A stretch of 64,000 bases of DNA from Acidimicrobiales bacterium (GCA_030448245.1 JAUJNH010000003.1:278479-342478), one strand, 5' to 3'. Numbered from the stretch's first letter, positions 48,812-58,974 are shown. Program-made: numbers and translations. The notes: generated by a model from the sequence alone, not told the origin.

Positions 48812-49777
48812 GTGAGTGCTGGCTACCTGGCCCGACGGCTCCTCGGGGTCGTGCCCGCCCTCTTCGGGGTCCTGGCGGTGACCTTCGTGCTCGTCCACGC
48901 CGTCCCGGGTGACCCGGCGGTGCTGCTGGCCGGCGAGGCGGCGACGCCGGACCGGCTGGAGGAGATCCGGCGCGACCTCGGGCTCGACCGGCCGCTGCCC
49001 CAGCAGTTCGTCACCTACGCCGCCAACGTGGCTCGGGGCGATCTGGGCGTGTCGATCAGCCAGGGCCGGCCGGTCAACGCGATCATCGCCGAGCGGATCG
49101 GCCCGACCCTGCTGCTGAGCGGCACGGCGCTGGGCATCTCCTCGTTCCTCGGCCTGCTGTTGGGGCTCGTCGGCGCCCGGCGCCCGTACGGTCGCTTCGA
49201 CTTGGTGGTGAACACGGCGTCGCTGGTGGGCTACGCCCTCCCCGCCTTCTGGCTGGCCCAGATGGCGGTGCTCGTCTTCGCCGTCCACCTCGGGTGGTTC
49301 CCCCTCCTCGGCTACACCGACATCCGCCGGGAACTCACGGGGTTCGACCACCTCAGTGACGTCGGCTACCACCTGGCGCTGCCCGCGCTGGTGCTGGCCG
49401 CGTCGGAGGTCGCCCTCCTGGCCCGGGTCACCCGCACGGGGCTGCTCCAGGAGCTGGGCCGGGACTACGTGCGCACGGCCCGGGCCAAGGGGGCGGCTGA
49501 GGACGAGGTGCTGAACAACCACGCCCTACGCAACGCGCTCCTGCCGGTGGTGACCCTTCTCGGCACCAGGGTGGGGTTCCTGGTCTCGGGCGCGGTGGTC
49601 ATCGAAGCCGTGTTCAGCTGGCCCGGCCTCGGCTCGGTGATCGTCACCGCCGCCCAGCAGGCCGACCGGATCACCATGCTCGGGCTGGTGCTGGTGGTCG
49701 CCGTCGGCGTCATCTTCGCCAACCTGCTCACGGACCTCCTCTATGGCTGGGTCGATCCTCGCGTCCGCCACCGCTGA
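48812..49777 (+). CDS. ABC permease, DppB/NikB-like (set A)
   Basis: GTG 48812, 321 residues. Six helices; N-terminal RRLLGVVPALFGVLAVTFVLV and HAVPGDPAVLLAGE, the DppB signature. EAA loop: RTGLLQELGRDYVRTARAKGA followed by HALRNALLPVVTLLG. Partner permease overlaps by 35 bp. Imports peptides or a nickel complex with the ATPases at 50774 and 51829. Confidence 0.9.
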   Translation: MSAGYLARRLLGVVPALFGVLAVTFVLVHAVPGDPAVLLAGEAATPDRLEEIRRDLGLDRPLPQQFVTYAANVARGDLGVSISQGRPVNAIIAERIGPTLLLSGTALGISSFLGLLLGLVGARRPYGRFDLVVNTASLVGYALPAFWLAQMAVLVFAVHLGWFPLLGYTDIRRELTGFDHLSDVGYHLALPALVLAASEVALLARVTRTGLLQELGRDYVRTARAKGAAEDEVLNNHALRNALLPVVTLLGTRVGFLVSGAVVIEAVFSWPGLGSVIVTAAQQADRITMLGLVLVVAVGVIFANLLTDLLYGWVDPRVRHR

Positions 49778-50693
49778 GGCCGGCGACCTCGCTGCCCCCG
49801 CCCTCGACGGGGGGCAGCGGGATGGGGTCCTGCAACGTGTCGCCCGCCGCCCTTCCGGTGTGGTCGGACTGCTGCTGACCACGTTCGTCGGCGTGGTGTC
49901 GTCGTTCTCGGGGTGGATCGCCCCGGGGGACCCGTTCCTGCTGGGCAACCCGGCGCTCCTCCCACCGTCGGGCGGTCACCGCTTCGGCACCGACAACCTC
50001 GGCAGGGACCTCTTCAGGGCGGTCGTGCACGGCATGCGCACGTCGATGACGGTCGTCGTCTGGGTGACCGTGATCTCGGCGGTCATCGGGATCACGATCG
50101 GCGCGGTCGCTGGCTACCGGGCGGGCGTGGTCGACCGGGCGCTGATGCGGGTGACCGAGCTGTTCCAGACGATCCCCCGCTTCTTCCTGGCGCTGCTGGC
50201 CATGTCGCTGTTCGAGCCCACCCTGCGGACCCTGATCATCGTGCTCGGCCTCACGTCGTGGACGCTCCTAGCCCGGGTCGTGCGCGCCGAGACGCTGTCC
50301 ATCCGGACGAGGGAGTACGTCGAGAGCGCCCGGGCGGCGGGAGGCAACGACGTGCACATCCTGGTGCACCACGTGCTCCCGAACATCCTGCCGACCGCCA
50401 TCGTGGTGATCTCGCTGGGTGCCTCCCGGGTGATCCTGCTCGAGGCCGGCCTGGCCTTCCTCGGCCTGAGCGACCAGGACCGGATGAGCCTCGGGTTCCT
50501 CATCAACAACGCCCAGCAGTTCCTCGAGCAGGCGTGGTGGATGTCGGTCTTCCCCGGCGTCGCCATCGTGCTCGCGGTGCTGGGCATCAACCTGCTGGCC
50601 GACACCTTCAACGACGTGCTCAACCCGCTGCTGCGGCGCGAGCCGGCAGGGGCCCGGGGATCGATCCTTCGCATGCCGGGCGGCGAGGTCTGA
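49743..50693 (+). CDS. ABC permease, DppC/NikC-like (set A)
   Basis: ATG 49743, inside the end of the DppB gene, 316 residues. RFGTDNLGRDLFRAVVHGMRT is the DppC signature. EAA loop TREYVESARAAGGNDVHILVH with HVLPNILPTAIVV. Last helix and LLADTFNDVLNPLLRRE typical. An upstream extension is impossible because of overlap; this start has no strong ribosome site, consistent with coupling. Confidence 0.9.
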   Translation: MAGSILASATAEAGDLAAPALDGGQRDGVLQRVARRPSGVVGLLLTTFVGVVSSFSGWIAPGDPFLLGNPALLPPSGGHRFGTDNLGRDLFRAVVHGMRTSMTVVVWVTVISAVIGITIGAVAGYRAGVVDRALMRVTELFQTIPRFFLALLAMSLFEPTLRTLIIVLGLTSWTLLARVVRAETLSIRTREYVESARAAGGNDVHILVHHVLPNILPTAIVVISLGASRVILLEAGLAFLGLSDQDRMSLGFLINNAQQFLEQAWWMSVFPGVAIVLAVLGINLLADTFNDVLNPLLRREPAGARGSILRMPGGEV

Positions 50694-50773
50694 CGGCTGG
50701 CATATATCGAAGTACCATCCCGCCGGATGCACCCATTCCCGGGCTGCCGAGGCACGGCGCCTGCGCTGCGCTG

Positions 50774-51832
50774 ATGGAGGCTCCTGGGCAGGCGCTGCTG
50801 TCGGTGCGAGACCTGCACGCCTCGTTCCACACCGATGCAGGGGTGGTGAAGGCGGTCGACGGCGTGTCGTTCGACCTGCGCCGGGGCGAGGTCCTGGCGG
50901 TGGTCGGCGAGTCGGGCTCGGGCAAGTCGGTGACGGCCATGAGCCTGCTGGGCCTGCTCCCGAGCCCACCCGCCCGAGTCAGCGGGCAGGTGCTGTGGAA
51001 GGGCCGCGACCTCGTCGGCCTGGCCGAGCCCGAGATGCGCAAGGTGCGCGGCGCCGAGATCGCCATGGTGTTCCAGGACCCCATGAGCTCGCTCAACCCG
51101 CTCCACACGGTGGGCCGCCAGATCGCCGAGGTGGTCCGCCTCCACACCACGTCCTCGAAGCGGCAGGCGTGGGAGCGGGCAATCGAGATGATGGACCTGG
51201 TCGGCATCCCCCAGGCCAGGCGCCGGGCGAAGAGCTACCCGCACGAGTTCTCGGGCGGCATGCGCCAGCGGGTGATGATCGCGATCGCCCTCGCCTGCGA
51301 CCCCGACCTGCTGATCGCCGACGAACCCACCACGGCCCTCGACGTCACCATCCAGGCGCAGGTCCTCGAGCTGCTCCAGGAGACGAAGGAGCGCACCAGC
51401 TCGGCCATCCTGCTCATCACCCACGATCTCGGGATCGTGGCCGGGATGGCCGACGAGGTGCTGGTCATGTACGCGGGCAAGGTGGTCGAGCGCGGGCCCG
51501 CCCGCGACGTCTTCTACCGCTCGCGCCACCCCTACACCCTCGGCCTGCTGGCTGCCCTGCCCCGTGTCGACGACGAGGCCGCCGACAACAGGCTGCGGCC
51601 CATCGAGGGGACCCCCCCGTCACTGATCCACGTCCCCTCCGGCTGCTCGTTCCATCCCCGCTGCTCCTTCCGCCGCCTCGAGACCTGCTCGGTCGACGAG
51701 CCGCCACTGGCGGCGCACGGAGGTGAGGCCCACCGGGCCGCGTGCCACTTCGCCGAGGACGTGGTGAGCGTGGCCCCCGCCGACCTGCAGCGGTCGGTGC
51801 CCTCGGCGGCCGCAGCGGCGCCGGGCCCGTGA
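50774..51832 (+). CDS. ABC ATPase, DppD/OppD-like
   Basis: ATG 50774, 352 residues. Walker [21 protein letters not shown]-loop [21 protein letters not shown] signature [17 protein letters not shown], Walker [13 protein letters not shown] and H-loop [10 protein letters not shown]. The oligopeptide C-terminal extension has Cys in [17 protein letters not shown], possibly an Fe-S cluster site as in DppD. 80 bp after permease C. Shared between the two permease sets, because set B carries no ATPases. Confidence 0.92.
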   Translation: MEAPGQALLSVRDLHASFHTDAGVVKAVDGVSFDLRRGEVLAVVGESGSGKSVTAMSLLGLLPSPPARVSGQVLWKGRDLVGLAEPEMRKVRGAEIAMVFQDPMSSLNPLHTVGRQIAEVVRLHTTSSKRQAWERAIEMMDLVGIPQARRRAKSYPHEFSGGMRQRVMIAIALACDPDLLIADEPTTALDVTIQAQVLELLQETKERTSSAILLITHDLGIVAGMADEVLVMYAGKVVERGPARDVFYRSRHPYTLGLLAALPRVDDEAADNRLRPIEGTPPSLIHVPSGCSFHPRCSFRRLETCSVDEPPLAAHGGEAHRAACHFAEDVVSVAPADLQRSVPSAAAAAPGP

Positions 51833-52908
51833 GCGCGCCGGCAGCCATCGAACCCAAGGGAGGGCCGGGCCCCGCCGCGACAGCGGGAGCCGAGCCGCTG
51901 CTCCAGGTCCGCGACCTGGTCAAGCACTTCCCCGTCCGGGGTTCGTTGCTCCGCAAGGACGAGGTCCACGCCGTGTGCGGCGTGTCGTTCGACCTGGACC
52001 GGGGCCAGACCCTCGGCCTCGTGGGCGAGTCGGGGTGCGGGAAGTCGACCACCGGCCGGTTGGTGCTGCGCCTCCTCGAGGCCACGTCGGGGTCGGTCCG
52101 CTTCGACGGGGCCGACGTGCTCGGGGCGTCCAAACGGGAGCTGCGGTCGATGCGCCGGCGGATGCAGATGGTGTTCCAGGACCCGTTCGGCTCGCTGAAC
52201 CCGCGGATGACCGTGCGCAAGATCGTGGCCGAGCCGCTCCGCATCCACGGCCGCTTCCGGAACGGGGGCCAGGCCCGGGTCAACGAGCTGATCGAACGGG
52301 TGGGGCTCAGCGTCGAGCAGGCGTCCCGGTACCCGCACGAGTTCTCCGGGGGCCAGCGCCAGCGCATCGGCATCGCTCGCGCCCTCGCCCTCGACCCCGA
52401 CCTCCTGGTCCTCGACGAGCCGGTGTCGGCCCTCGACGTCTCCATCCAGGCCGGCGTGGTGAACCTGCTCGAGGACCTGCAGGCCCAGCTGGGGCTGACC
52501 TACGTGTTCATCGCCCACGACCTGTCGGTGGTGCGCCACATCTCCGACCAGGTGGCGGTGATGTACCTGGGCCGGATCGTCGAGCGCGGCACCCGCGACG
52601 ACGTCTACAAGCGGGCCGCCCACCCGTACACCCAGGCCCTGCTTTCGGCGGTGCCGGTGCCGGATCCGGACCGGGAGCGTGCCCGCCGCCGCCTCGTGCT
52701 CAAGGGCGACGTGCCCAGCCCGATCGACCCGCCCTCGGGGTGTCGCTTCCGCACCCGCTGCCCGAAGGCCCAGGAGGTGTGCGCCACCGAGGACCCTGCC
52801 CTCGTGAACCGCGGTCAGGGCCATCCGGTGGCCTGCCACTTCGCCGAGGTGCTCGACGTGGTGAACCCGGTCCCCCACGATCGACTCGAGACCCGACCCA
52901 CCCCCTGA
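51829..52908 (+). CDS. ABC ATPase, DppF/OppF-like
   Basis: GTG 51829 overlaps the previous stop (GTGA), 359 residues. [20 protein letters not shown] (Walker A), [58 protein letters not shown] and [11 protein letters not shown]. The C-terminal Cys cluster ([16 protein letters not shown]) is the oligopeptide ATPase hallmark. Pairs with the DppD-like ATPase. Confidence 0.92.
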   Translation: MSAPAAIEPKGGPGPAATAGAEPLLQVRDLVKHFPVRGSLLRKDEVHAVCGVSFDLDRGQTLGLVGESGCGKSTTGRLVLRLLEATSGSVRFDGADVLGASKRELRSMRRRMQMVFQDPFGSLNPRMTVRKIVAEPLRIHGRFRNGGQARVNELIERVGLSVEQASRYPHEFSGGQRQRIGIARALALDPDLLVLDEPVSALDVSIQAGVVNLLEDLQAQLGLTYVFIAHDLSVVRHISDQVAVMYLGRIVERGTRDDVYKRAAHPYTQALLSAVPVPDPDRERARRRLVLKGDVPSPIDPPSGCRFRTRCPKAQEVCATEDPALVNRGQGHPVACHFAEVLDVVNPVPHDRLETRPTP

Positions 52909-52939
52909 TCGCGCTAACGCCATCGAAGGAGCATCCACC

Positions 52940-53577
52940 ATGGTTCCCCAGCCCACCCTCGACCGGATCGTCGAGTTCCACGGCCACATGTGCGCCGGCC
53001 TGGCCCTGGGGTCCGGGCCGCTGAGGTCGCCCTCGCGGAGGTCGGTGCCCACTCGGCCGACGAGGAGGTGGTGGCCATCGTCGAGACGGACATGTGCGGC
53101 GTCGACGCCATCCAGTTCCTGACCGGCTGCACCTTCGGCAAGGGCAACCTCATCCACCGCGACTACGGCAAGAACGCCTACACCTTCATCCGCCGCTCCG
53201 ACGGCAAGGCGGTCCGGCTGAGCCCCGCCCCCGGATCAGCCCTGCGTGACCCGGGCTGGCTCGACCTGTTCGCCAAGATGCGCTCGGGTTCGGCCACCGC
53301 AGAGGAGCGCCAGCGGTTCCGGACGATGCAGCAGGAACGGTCGCAACAGGTGCTCGAGGCACCGCTGGAGGAGCTGTACCAGGTGCGCGAGGTCGACGTC
53401 GAGGCGCCGCCGCACGCCCGCATCCTGGTGTCGGTCGACTGCGCGGCGTGCGGCGAGCCCACCATGGAGACCCGCGTCACCCGCCTCGACGGCCGCGAGC
53501 TGTGCCGGCCCTGCTACGACCGGTCGATGGCCGGAGAGGCACCGGTCGCCAGCCCGATGCGGAGGACACCTGCATAA
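52940..53577 (+). CDS. FmdE-like protein with zinc ribbon (frame broken at 53008-53011)
   Basis: ATG 52940 preceded by GAAGGAGC. N-terminal FmdE domain: IVEFHGHMCAGLALG, then in the other frame VRAAEVALAEVGAHS, ETDMCGVDAIQFLTGCTFGKG and YGKNAYTFIRRSDGKA. C-terminal zinc ribbon: DCAACGEPTMETRVT...LCRPCYD. One more G in the G4 run (53008-53011) joins the frames and gives 212 residues. FmdE-like proteins bind metals and occur with molybdo/tungsto formylmethanofuran dehydrogenases and with metal or peptide ABC transporters. Here it sits between set A and set B of the transporter. Confidence 0.85.
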
Positions 53578-53720
53578 GGAAGGACGCCTTGCCGCTGGAG
53601 TGATCGACCGGGTGTCGGAGGCACCCGAGTACCCGTTCGCGGATCTCGCGGAAGGGGCGGCGGAAAGCCGGTAGTATGCTTGGGCGGCTGGTACTCGGTC
53701 TCGTGCAGACCGGCACCTGA

Positions 53721-54779
53721 TTGGAGCCACGCTTGGGAGGGGAGCCAGGGCGGAAAGCGCTCGATGCAGCGCTTGAGGACGCGCCCGGGGCGCGCGGTCG
53801 TGCGCCCCGGCGGCGGTGGCCGCAGGCGCTCGGCTCGTACGCCCTCACCCTGCTCGCCCTGGTCACGCTCAACTTCCTCCTCCCGAGGGCGATGCCCGGT
53901 GACCCCATCGAGGCCCTGGCTGCCGAAGGCTCCGGCGGCTTCACCTTCGGCGAGCAGAGCCGCCAGGCGCTGGAGGAGTACTACGGACTCGACGGGTCTC
54001 TGCTGGAGCAGTACGGCAGCTACCTCGGCCGCCTGGCCCGAGGCGACCTCGGGCGTTCGATCGCCACGCTGGCACCGGTGCGCGACGAGATCAGCCGGCG
54101 GCTGCCCTGGACCATCCTGCTCGTCGGCGGGTCGTTGCTCCTCGCTACCGGCATCGGCCTCCTCACCGGCGTCCACGCAGGGTGGCGCCGCGATCGACCC
54201 CTGGACCGGACGCTGCTGACCGTCCTGCTCGCCGTGCGGGAGCTGCCCACCTTCCTCCTGGGCTCACTGCTGCTGTTCCTGTTCGCCGTGAAGCTCGAGT
54301 GGCTCCCGCTGGCCGGAGCTCAGGACACCTTCGGCTCGTTCGGCCCCGTCGGCAAGGTGGTCGACATCGGCCGCCACCTCCTGCTGCCCCTCGTGGTCCT
54401 GGGGCTGGGCCTGGCGGTCGGCACCTACCTGGTGATGCGGGCGGGGATGGTCACCCAGCTCGGCTCCGATCACCTGCTCCTCGGCCAGGCCAAGGGTTTG
54501 GGCCAACGGCGGCTGAAGTACCGCTACGCCGCTCGCAACGCCCTGCTGCCCGTCGTGAGCCTCGCCGCCCTCCAGCTCGGCTTCGCCATCACCGGGGACG
54601 TCCTGGTCGAGCGGGTCTTCACCTACCCCGGGCTGGGCCGCCTGCTCTTCGACTCGCTCACCGCCCGCGACTACCCGGTGATCCAAGGCGTCTTCCTCGT
54701 CGTCAGCGTCACGGTCGTGACCGTAAACGCCCTGGCTGACGGGCTCTACCGGCGCCTCGACCCCCGGACGGTCGCGTGA
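53721..54779 (+). CDS. ABC permease, DppB/NikB-like (set B)
   Basis: TTG 53721 or a later TTG (53733); no ATG/GTG before the first helix, so the start is uncertain. Up to 352 residues. ALGSYALTLLALVTLNFLLPR and MPGDPIEALAAEG, then loop RAGMVTQLGSDHLLLGQAKGL and RNALLPVVSLAALQLG. A Ser/Arg-rich N-terminal extension precedes the DppB domain. A TAGTAT at 53672 could be a -10 element. Overlaps the next gene (GTGA). Confidence 0.85.
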   Translation: MEPRLGGEPGRKALDAALEDAPGARGRAPRRRWPQALGSYALTLLALVTLNFLLPRAMPGDPIEALAAEGSGGFTFGEQSRQALEEYYGLDGSLLEQYGSYLGRLARGDLGRSIATLAPVRDEISRRLPWTILLVGGSLLLATGIGLLTGVHAGWRRDRPLDRTLLTVLLAVRELPTFLLGSLLLFLFAVKLEWLPLAGAQDTFGSFGPVGKVVDIGRHLLLPLVVLGLGLAVGTYLVMRAGMVTQLGSDHLLLGQAKGLGQRRLKYRYAARNALLPVVSLAALQLGFAITGDVLVERVFTYPGLGRLLFDSLTARDYPVIQGVFLVVSVTVVTVNALADGLYRRLDPRTVA

Positions 54780-55624
54780 CCCCGCGCCGCGCTGGCCAGC
54801 TGCGCTCGCCGCTGGTGGTGGCCGGTCTCGCTCTCCTCGGGCTGATGGTGCTGGTGGCCCTCTTCGCTCCGCTCCTCGCGTCTCACGACCCGAGAAGCAT
54901 CTCGGGGAACGTCCTCGAGTCCCCCTCGTCCCGTCATTGGCTGGGAACGGACGTGCCCGGGCGCGACATCTTCGCCCAGCTCGTCTACGGGACCCGGGCC
55001 TCGCTCGTCGTCGCCTTGCTCGGTGGCTCGCTGGCCATGGTGGCCGCCGTGGCACTCGGGGTCCTCCCCGCCCTGCTCGGCGGGTTCGTCGACACGCTCG
55101 TCAACCGCGTGATGGTCTTCCTGCTCGCGCTGCCCACCCTGCCGTTGGTGGTGGTGATCGGGTCGCTCGCCGGGAGCAGCCACCTGACGCTCATCGTGGT
55201 GATCGGGTTCCTGGGTGCCGCCCCCAACGCCCGGATCCTCCGCAGCCAGGCGCTCGCCTTGCGCCAGCGCGGCTTCATCGGGGCCGCTCGGGGGTTCGGG
55301 GGCGGCCCGCTCTACGTCCTCCGCCGGCACCTGGTGCCAGGGCTGGCTCCCCTGCTGACCGTCGGCTTCGTCAACTGGGCCGGGGTGGCGATCGGCCTCG
55401 AGGCGGCCCTCTCCTTCCTCGGCCTGGGCGACCCCAGCCGCGTGAGCTGGGGGCTGATGCTCAACCGGGCGCTCGAGCCAGAGATCCGGATCTACTTCAG
55501 CGCGATGTGGACGTGGTGGGTGCTGCCGGCCGGAATGGGCATCGCCGCCACCGTCATCGGTTTCACGTTCGTCGGAGTCGGGCTCGAGCCGTCGTTCAAC
55601 CCGCGCTGGCTGCGGTCGTCATGA
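54776..55624 (+). CDS. ABC permease, DppC/NikC-like (set B)
   Basis: GTG 54776, 282 residues. HWLGTDVPGRDIFAQLVYGTR, loop LALRQRGFIGAARGFGGGPL, RHLVPGLAPLLTVGF and GLEAALSFLGLGDPSRVSW are classic DppC features. GTGA overlap with the DppB gene and ATGA overlap with the binding protein gene. No ATPase of its own in the operon. Confidence 0.9.
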   Translation: MTPRRAGQLRSPLVVAGLALLGLMVLVALFAPLLASHDPRSISGNVLESPSSRHWLGTDVPGRDIFAQLVYGTRASLVVALLGGSLAMVAAVALGVLPALLGGFVDTLVNRVMVFLLALPTLPLVVVIGSLAGSSHLTLIVVIGFLGAAPNARILRSQALALRQRGFIGAARGFGGGPLYVLRRHLVPGLAPLLTVGFVNWAGVAIGLEAALSFLGLGDPSRVSWGLMLNRALEPEIRIYFSAMWTWWVLPAGMGIAATVIGFTFVGVGLEPSFNPRWLRSS

Positions 55625-57267
55625 CCGGGATCGACCGCAGACGCCTGCTGCTCGGTGCCCTCGGTGGCGCCGGCGCCCTGGCCCTCGGGGCCTGCCGTGG
55701 GTCCGGTGGCGGCACGAACACAGCGCGGACCAGGGTGCGGCTCCCCCACGGGGCTCTGGGGTTCCCGTCGCCGTTCGCGGCCAACGGTGGCCTCGGCTAC
55801 AACCAGATGAGCCTCGTCTACGACACCCTCCTCTGGAAGGACGGCAGCGGTCGGCTCCTGCCCTGGCTGGCCTCCAGCACCACCTCGTCGCCCGACAACC
55901 TCACCCACACCTTCGAGCTCCGTGAGGCCGCGAGGTGGAGCGACGGCCGGCCGGTGACCCCAGCCGACGTCGTGTTCACCTTCGACTACTACGCCAAGCA
56001 GATCCTGCCGCCTCCGGTCACCATCCAGGGCCCGGAGGGGATCGCCAAGGTCGCTGCGACCGGCCCGCGGACGGTCGAGATCACCCTGGAGCGGCCGAAC
56101 GTCACCTTCGCCGAGCAGGTGGCCGGGGCGCTGCCGATCGTCCCTGAGCACGTGTGGTCCCCCATCCGCCGGGCGGCCGAGGAACAGGACCTCAAGGTGC
56201 TGGTCGGGTCCGGCGCCTACCGCCTCGAGTCGTACCGGGGCGACAGCGAGGCGCTGTCGTACGTGGCGAAGGACGACTACCACTTCGGTCGGCCGTACGT
56301 CGCCCGGATCCAGAGCGCAGAGGTCGACGACGAGCTCACCGGCCTGCTCTCCGGCACCACCGACGTGGCTCGTGGGGTCGGGGTCCGGCCGGACACCCTG
56401 GCCCGCTTCACCGGGGACACCCGGTTCGGCATGGTCGCCCAGCAGGGCAACTCGACCAGCGCCCTCTACTTCAACCTGGCCAAGCCAGGCCCGCTGGCCG
56501 ACCCGAAGGTCCGCCGGGCCTTTGCTCTCGCCATCGACCGCAAGGACCTCGTCACGCGGCTCGCCTTTGGCAGCGGCCGACCCGGGAACCCAGGGTTCCT
56601 GGGCCCCGACAACCCCTTCACGACCGAGGTCCCCCAGCACGACCTGGACGTCGCGGGGGCCGGTCTCCTCCTCGACGGAGCCGGCTACCGGCTGGCCGGC
56701 AACGGCATCCGGCAGGGACCGAGCGGCCCGCTCTCCTTCGAGCTGCTCGTCGGGACCCTCGACGTCCCGCTGGCCGAGATCCTGGTGGGGGCCCTGCGAC
56801 GGGTCGGTGTCGAGCTGCGACCCAAGCCGGTGGAGATCGGCCCGCAGCTGTTCGGCACCAAGCTGTTCGGCAGCTACGACCTGGCCGTGCTCGGCTATCC
56901 GGGCCCCAGCGCCAGCGGGCCGAACGGCGACCCCGACGTGTTGCGCCAGGTGTTCTCGTCGACGTTGCCACCCTCCCTCACAGGGGCCAGCGGGTACGCC
57001 AACCCCGAGTTCGACCGGCTGGCCGAGGAGCAGAGGTCGACCTTCGACGAGAACCAGCGACGGGGTCTGGTGGGGCGTATGCAGAGGATCCTCGCCGAGG
57101 ACCTGCCGATCGTGCCGCTCTTCTACCCCGAGACCGTTCTGCTGTTCCGCAAGAACGTCCTGGACGAGTGGTACTTCACGCCCGGGCAGTATCCGACCTC
57201 CGAGAGCAACAAGCAGCTGTTCATCACCGGCCGGAAGACCGGCACCGAGATCCGCCCGCCCAGATAG
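55621..57267 (+). CDS. ABC substrate-binding lipoprotein, family 5 (set B)
   Basis: ATG 55621 (ATGA overlap), 548 residues. Twin-arginine plus lipobox: DRRRLLLGALGGAGALALGAC (Cys at 25), so exported by Tat and lipid-anchored. SBP_bac_5 body: LVYDTLLWKDGSGRLLPWLA, FELREAARWSDGRPVTPADV, VRRAFALAIDRKDLVTRLA, AEDLPIVPLFYPETVLLF. The Tat route suits a cofactor- or metal-loaded protein such as a Ni-chelate binder (inference). Delivers to set B permeases. Confidence 0.9.
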   Translation: MTGIDRRRLLLGALGGAGALALGACRGSGGGTNTARTRVRLPHGALGFPSPFAANGGLGYNQMSLVYDTLLWKDGSGRLLPWLASSTTSSPDNLTHTFELREAARWSDGRPVTPADVVFTFDYYAKQILPPPVTIQGPEGIAKVAATGPRTVEITLERPNVTFAEQVAGALPIVPEHVWSPIRRAAEEQDLKVLVGSGAYRLESYRGDSEALSYVAKDDYHFGRPYVARIQSAEVDDELTGLLSGTTDVARGVGVRPDTLARFTGDTRFGMVAQQGNSTSALYFNLAKPGPLADPKVRRAFALAIDRKDLVTRLAFGSGRPGNPGFLGPDNPFTTEVPQHDLDVAGAGLLLDGAGYRLAGNGIRQGPSGPLSFELLVGTLDVPLAEILVGALRRVGVELRPKPVEIGPQLFGTKLFGSYDLAVLGYPGPSASGPNGDPDVLRQVFSSTLPPSLTGASGYANPEFDRLAEEQRSTFDENQRRGLVGRMQRILAEDLPIVPLFYPETVLLFRKNVLDEWYFTPGQYPTSESNKQLFITGRKTGTEIRPPR

Positions 57268-57334
57268 CTCGCGCCCCGAACCACATGATCCGTCTCCGTT
57301 TGTGTCCATCCGCGAACCATGGGAGTATCTTGAT

Positions 57335-58078
57335 ATGAAAACCCGTTCGCTCGTCGCGTGTGGTGGCGTTGCCGTGCTGCTCGCAGGATGCGGAGGCGAC
57401 GCTGACACCTCGACAGCGGCATCCACGACGATGGGCGACATGCCGAACATGACGACGACGTCGGCGTCGGCAACTGGGGGCACGGCCACCACGTCTGCGC
57501 AGGACCAGGCCAAGACGGCCTCCGCCAAGGCGGCCGTCGTGCAGCTCACCGACCTGCCACCGGGCTTCAAGGAGCAGCTGCCAGAGGACGGCTTGGATCA
57601 GGAGGCCACCTTCCAGGCGCTCACCACCTGCCTCGGCGTGAGCGCCCGGGGCGTCGGCAGCGCCTCGTCGCCCACCTACGTCCGCGGCATCGCCACCCAG
57701 GTGGCGTCGACGGTCGAGTACGTCCCCATGCCGGCGGTGCAGGCGATGGCCATGGCCTTCGCGGGGAGCGACAAGCTGACCAGCTGCTCGAAGGAGGTGT
57801 TCACGGCCGGCGTCAAGCGGAATGCACCTGAGGGGGCGACGCCCGGCCCGGTCGAGGTGGCTCCCCTCGAGTTCCCGCAGCTGGGTCAGCTGACCTCGGC
57901 GTCCAGGACCACGACGACGATGCAGCTTCCCGGAGGTCCAGCGATCCCGATCACGCAGGACCTCATCATCGTGTTCAAGGGAGAAGCCGTCAGCCGGCTG
58001 ACCTTCCTCAACCCCGGCGCCCCCTTCCCGGCCGACCTGCAGCGCGCCCTCGTGGAGAAGGTCGTCTCCCGCACCTGA
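57335..58078 (+). CDS. Hypothetical lipoprotein
   Basis: ATG 57335 with GGGAG upstream, 247 residues. Sec lipoprotein signal with LLAGCGG (Cys 19), a Thr/Ser/Ala/Met-rich linker (STTMGDMPNMTTTSA) and a compact domain: VQLTDLPPGFKEQLPEDG, TCLGVSARGVGSASSPTYV and KLTSCSKEVFTAGV, two Cys likely disulfide-bonded. The DLPPGF start is seen in many actinobacterial cell-surface lipoproteins of unknown function. Follows the ABC operon by 67 bp. Confidence 0.7.
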   Translation: MKTRSLVACGGVAVLLAGCGGDADTSTAASTTMGDMPNMTTTSASATGGTATTSAQDQAKTASAKAAVVQLTDLPPGFKEQLPEDGLDQEATFQALTTCLGVSARGVGSASSPTYVRGIATQVASTVEYVPMPAVQAMAMAFAGSDKLTSCSKEVFTAGVKRNAPEGATPGPVEVAPLEFPQLGQLTSASRTTTTMQLPGGPAIPITQDLIIVFKGEAVSRLTFLNPGAPFPADLQRALVEKVVSRT

Positions 58079-58154
58079 GCCGAGGTGACCCAGCAGCGGC
58101 CCCGCCCCAGGAGCCCAGGTCATCTGCCCGTGCCTGCTGCGCCGAAGAAGCGAG

Positions 58155-58658
58155 GTGGCCTCCACCGCGGCAACCGGCCGCTCCGTCGGCCGGCTCCTGG
58201 CCAGGTGGCGCCAGACGGCCCTCCCGCCGGTGCAGGAGGACGGTGAGGCGGCGCCCAAGCTCATCGAGGCGCTCGAGGCCAGCACGCGCTTCCGGCGGGA
58301 CGGCCGCCTGGGCCGGATCTTCCACCCTGGGAAGGTCTCCTACCGCGAGGTCTCGCCAACCAACAGCCTTCACGTCATCGTCGGCGGGGGGCGGATCTCG
58401 GCGCACGTCGACGACGTCTCCCCCCTCCGCTGCGCCCCCGACGGGTCGGCCCGCTACTCGTGGGTGCCGGTGGTCCGCCACAACATCGCCGGGATGGCGG
58501 CCGACGCCGGGCGCAGGGTCCGCGGCCTCCACGGCCAGGAGCGCTGCAACCTCGAGTGCGAGACGGTCTGGGTCGACGACGAAGGCATCGCCGGCCTCAT
58601 CGCCGCCGCTGGGTCGCCGTCACCCTGCCCCACGGGCTGCGCCGCAGACCACGCCTGA
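58155..58658 (+). CDS. Conserved hypothetical protein
   Basis: GTG 58155, 167 residues. Features: RLLARWRQTALPPVQEDGE, FRRDGRLGRIFHPGKVSYRE, SLHVIVGGGRISAHVDDVS and FVGRVRG-like RRVRGLHGQERCNLECETV, with Cys near the end (SPCPTGCAADHA). No membrane segment. I do not recognise it. Convergent with the MoaD-like gene. Confidence 0.55.
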   Translation: MASTAATGRSVGRLLARWRQTALPPVQEDGEAAPKLIEALEASTRFRRDGRLGRIFHPGKVSYREVSPTNSLHVIVGGGRISAHVDDVSPLRCAPDGSARYSWVPVVRHNIAGMAADAGRRVRGLHGQERCNLECETVWVDDEGIAGLIAAAGSPSPCPTGCAADHA

Positions 58659-58679
58659 GCCCGAGCACTCACCACCCCG

Positions 58680-58964
58680 TCAGCCTCCCGAGATGGCGGC
58701 CAGGACCGACACCTGGTCATCGGTGCCGAGCACCGTGCCCGAGCCCGAGAGGCTGCGCACGTCCTCGTTGCCGACGAAGAGGTTGACGTGCGCCCGCAGC
58801 GTCCCCTGCTCGTCGCGGATGCGCCGCTCCAGGGCCGGGTGGCTGGCCGCGACGACGTCGAGGAGGTCGCCGACCGTTGCTCCGTCGGCCAGGTGACAGG
58901 TGAGCACCGGCTGCCCGCCCGCCACCTCCCGCAGCGCCGCCGGCACTCGGACCCGGATCTCCAT
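58680..58964 (-). CDS. MoaD/ThiS-like ubiquitin-fold sulfur carrier
   Basis: 94 residues, ATG 58964. Starts MEIRVRVPAALREVAGG and ends in the required Gly-Gly (SVLAAISGG) with beta-grasp features VGDLLDVVAASHPALERRI and HVNLFVGNEDVRSLSG. MoaD carries sulfur for molybdopterin; similar free-standing carriers work in other sulfur transfers. It lies 10 bp after the BNR-repeat gene in the same direction, not near moa genes. Confidence 0.85.
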   Translation of the reverse strand: MEIRVRVPAALREVAGGQPVLTCHLADGATVGDLLDVVAASHPALERRIRDEQGTLRAHVNLFVGNEDVRSLSGSGTVLGTDDQVSVLAAISGG

Positions 58965-58974
58965 GGGGCGCCGG

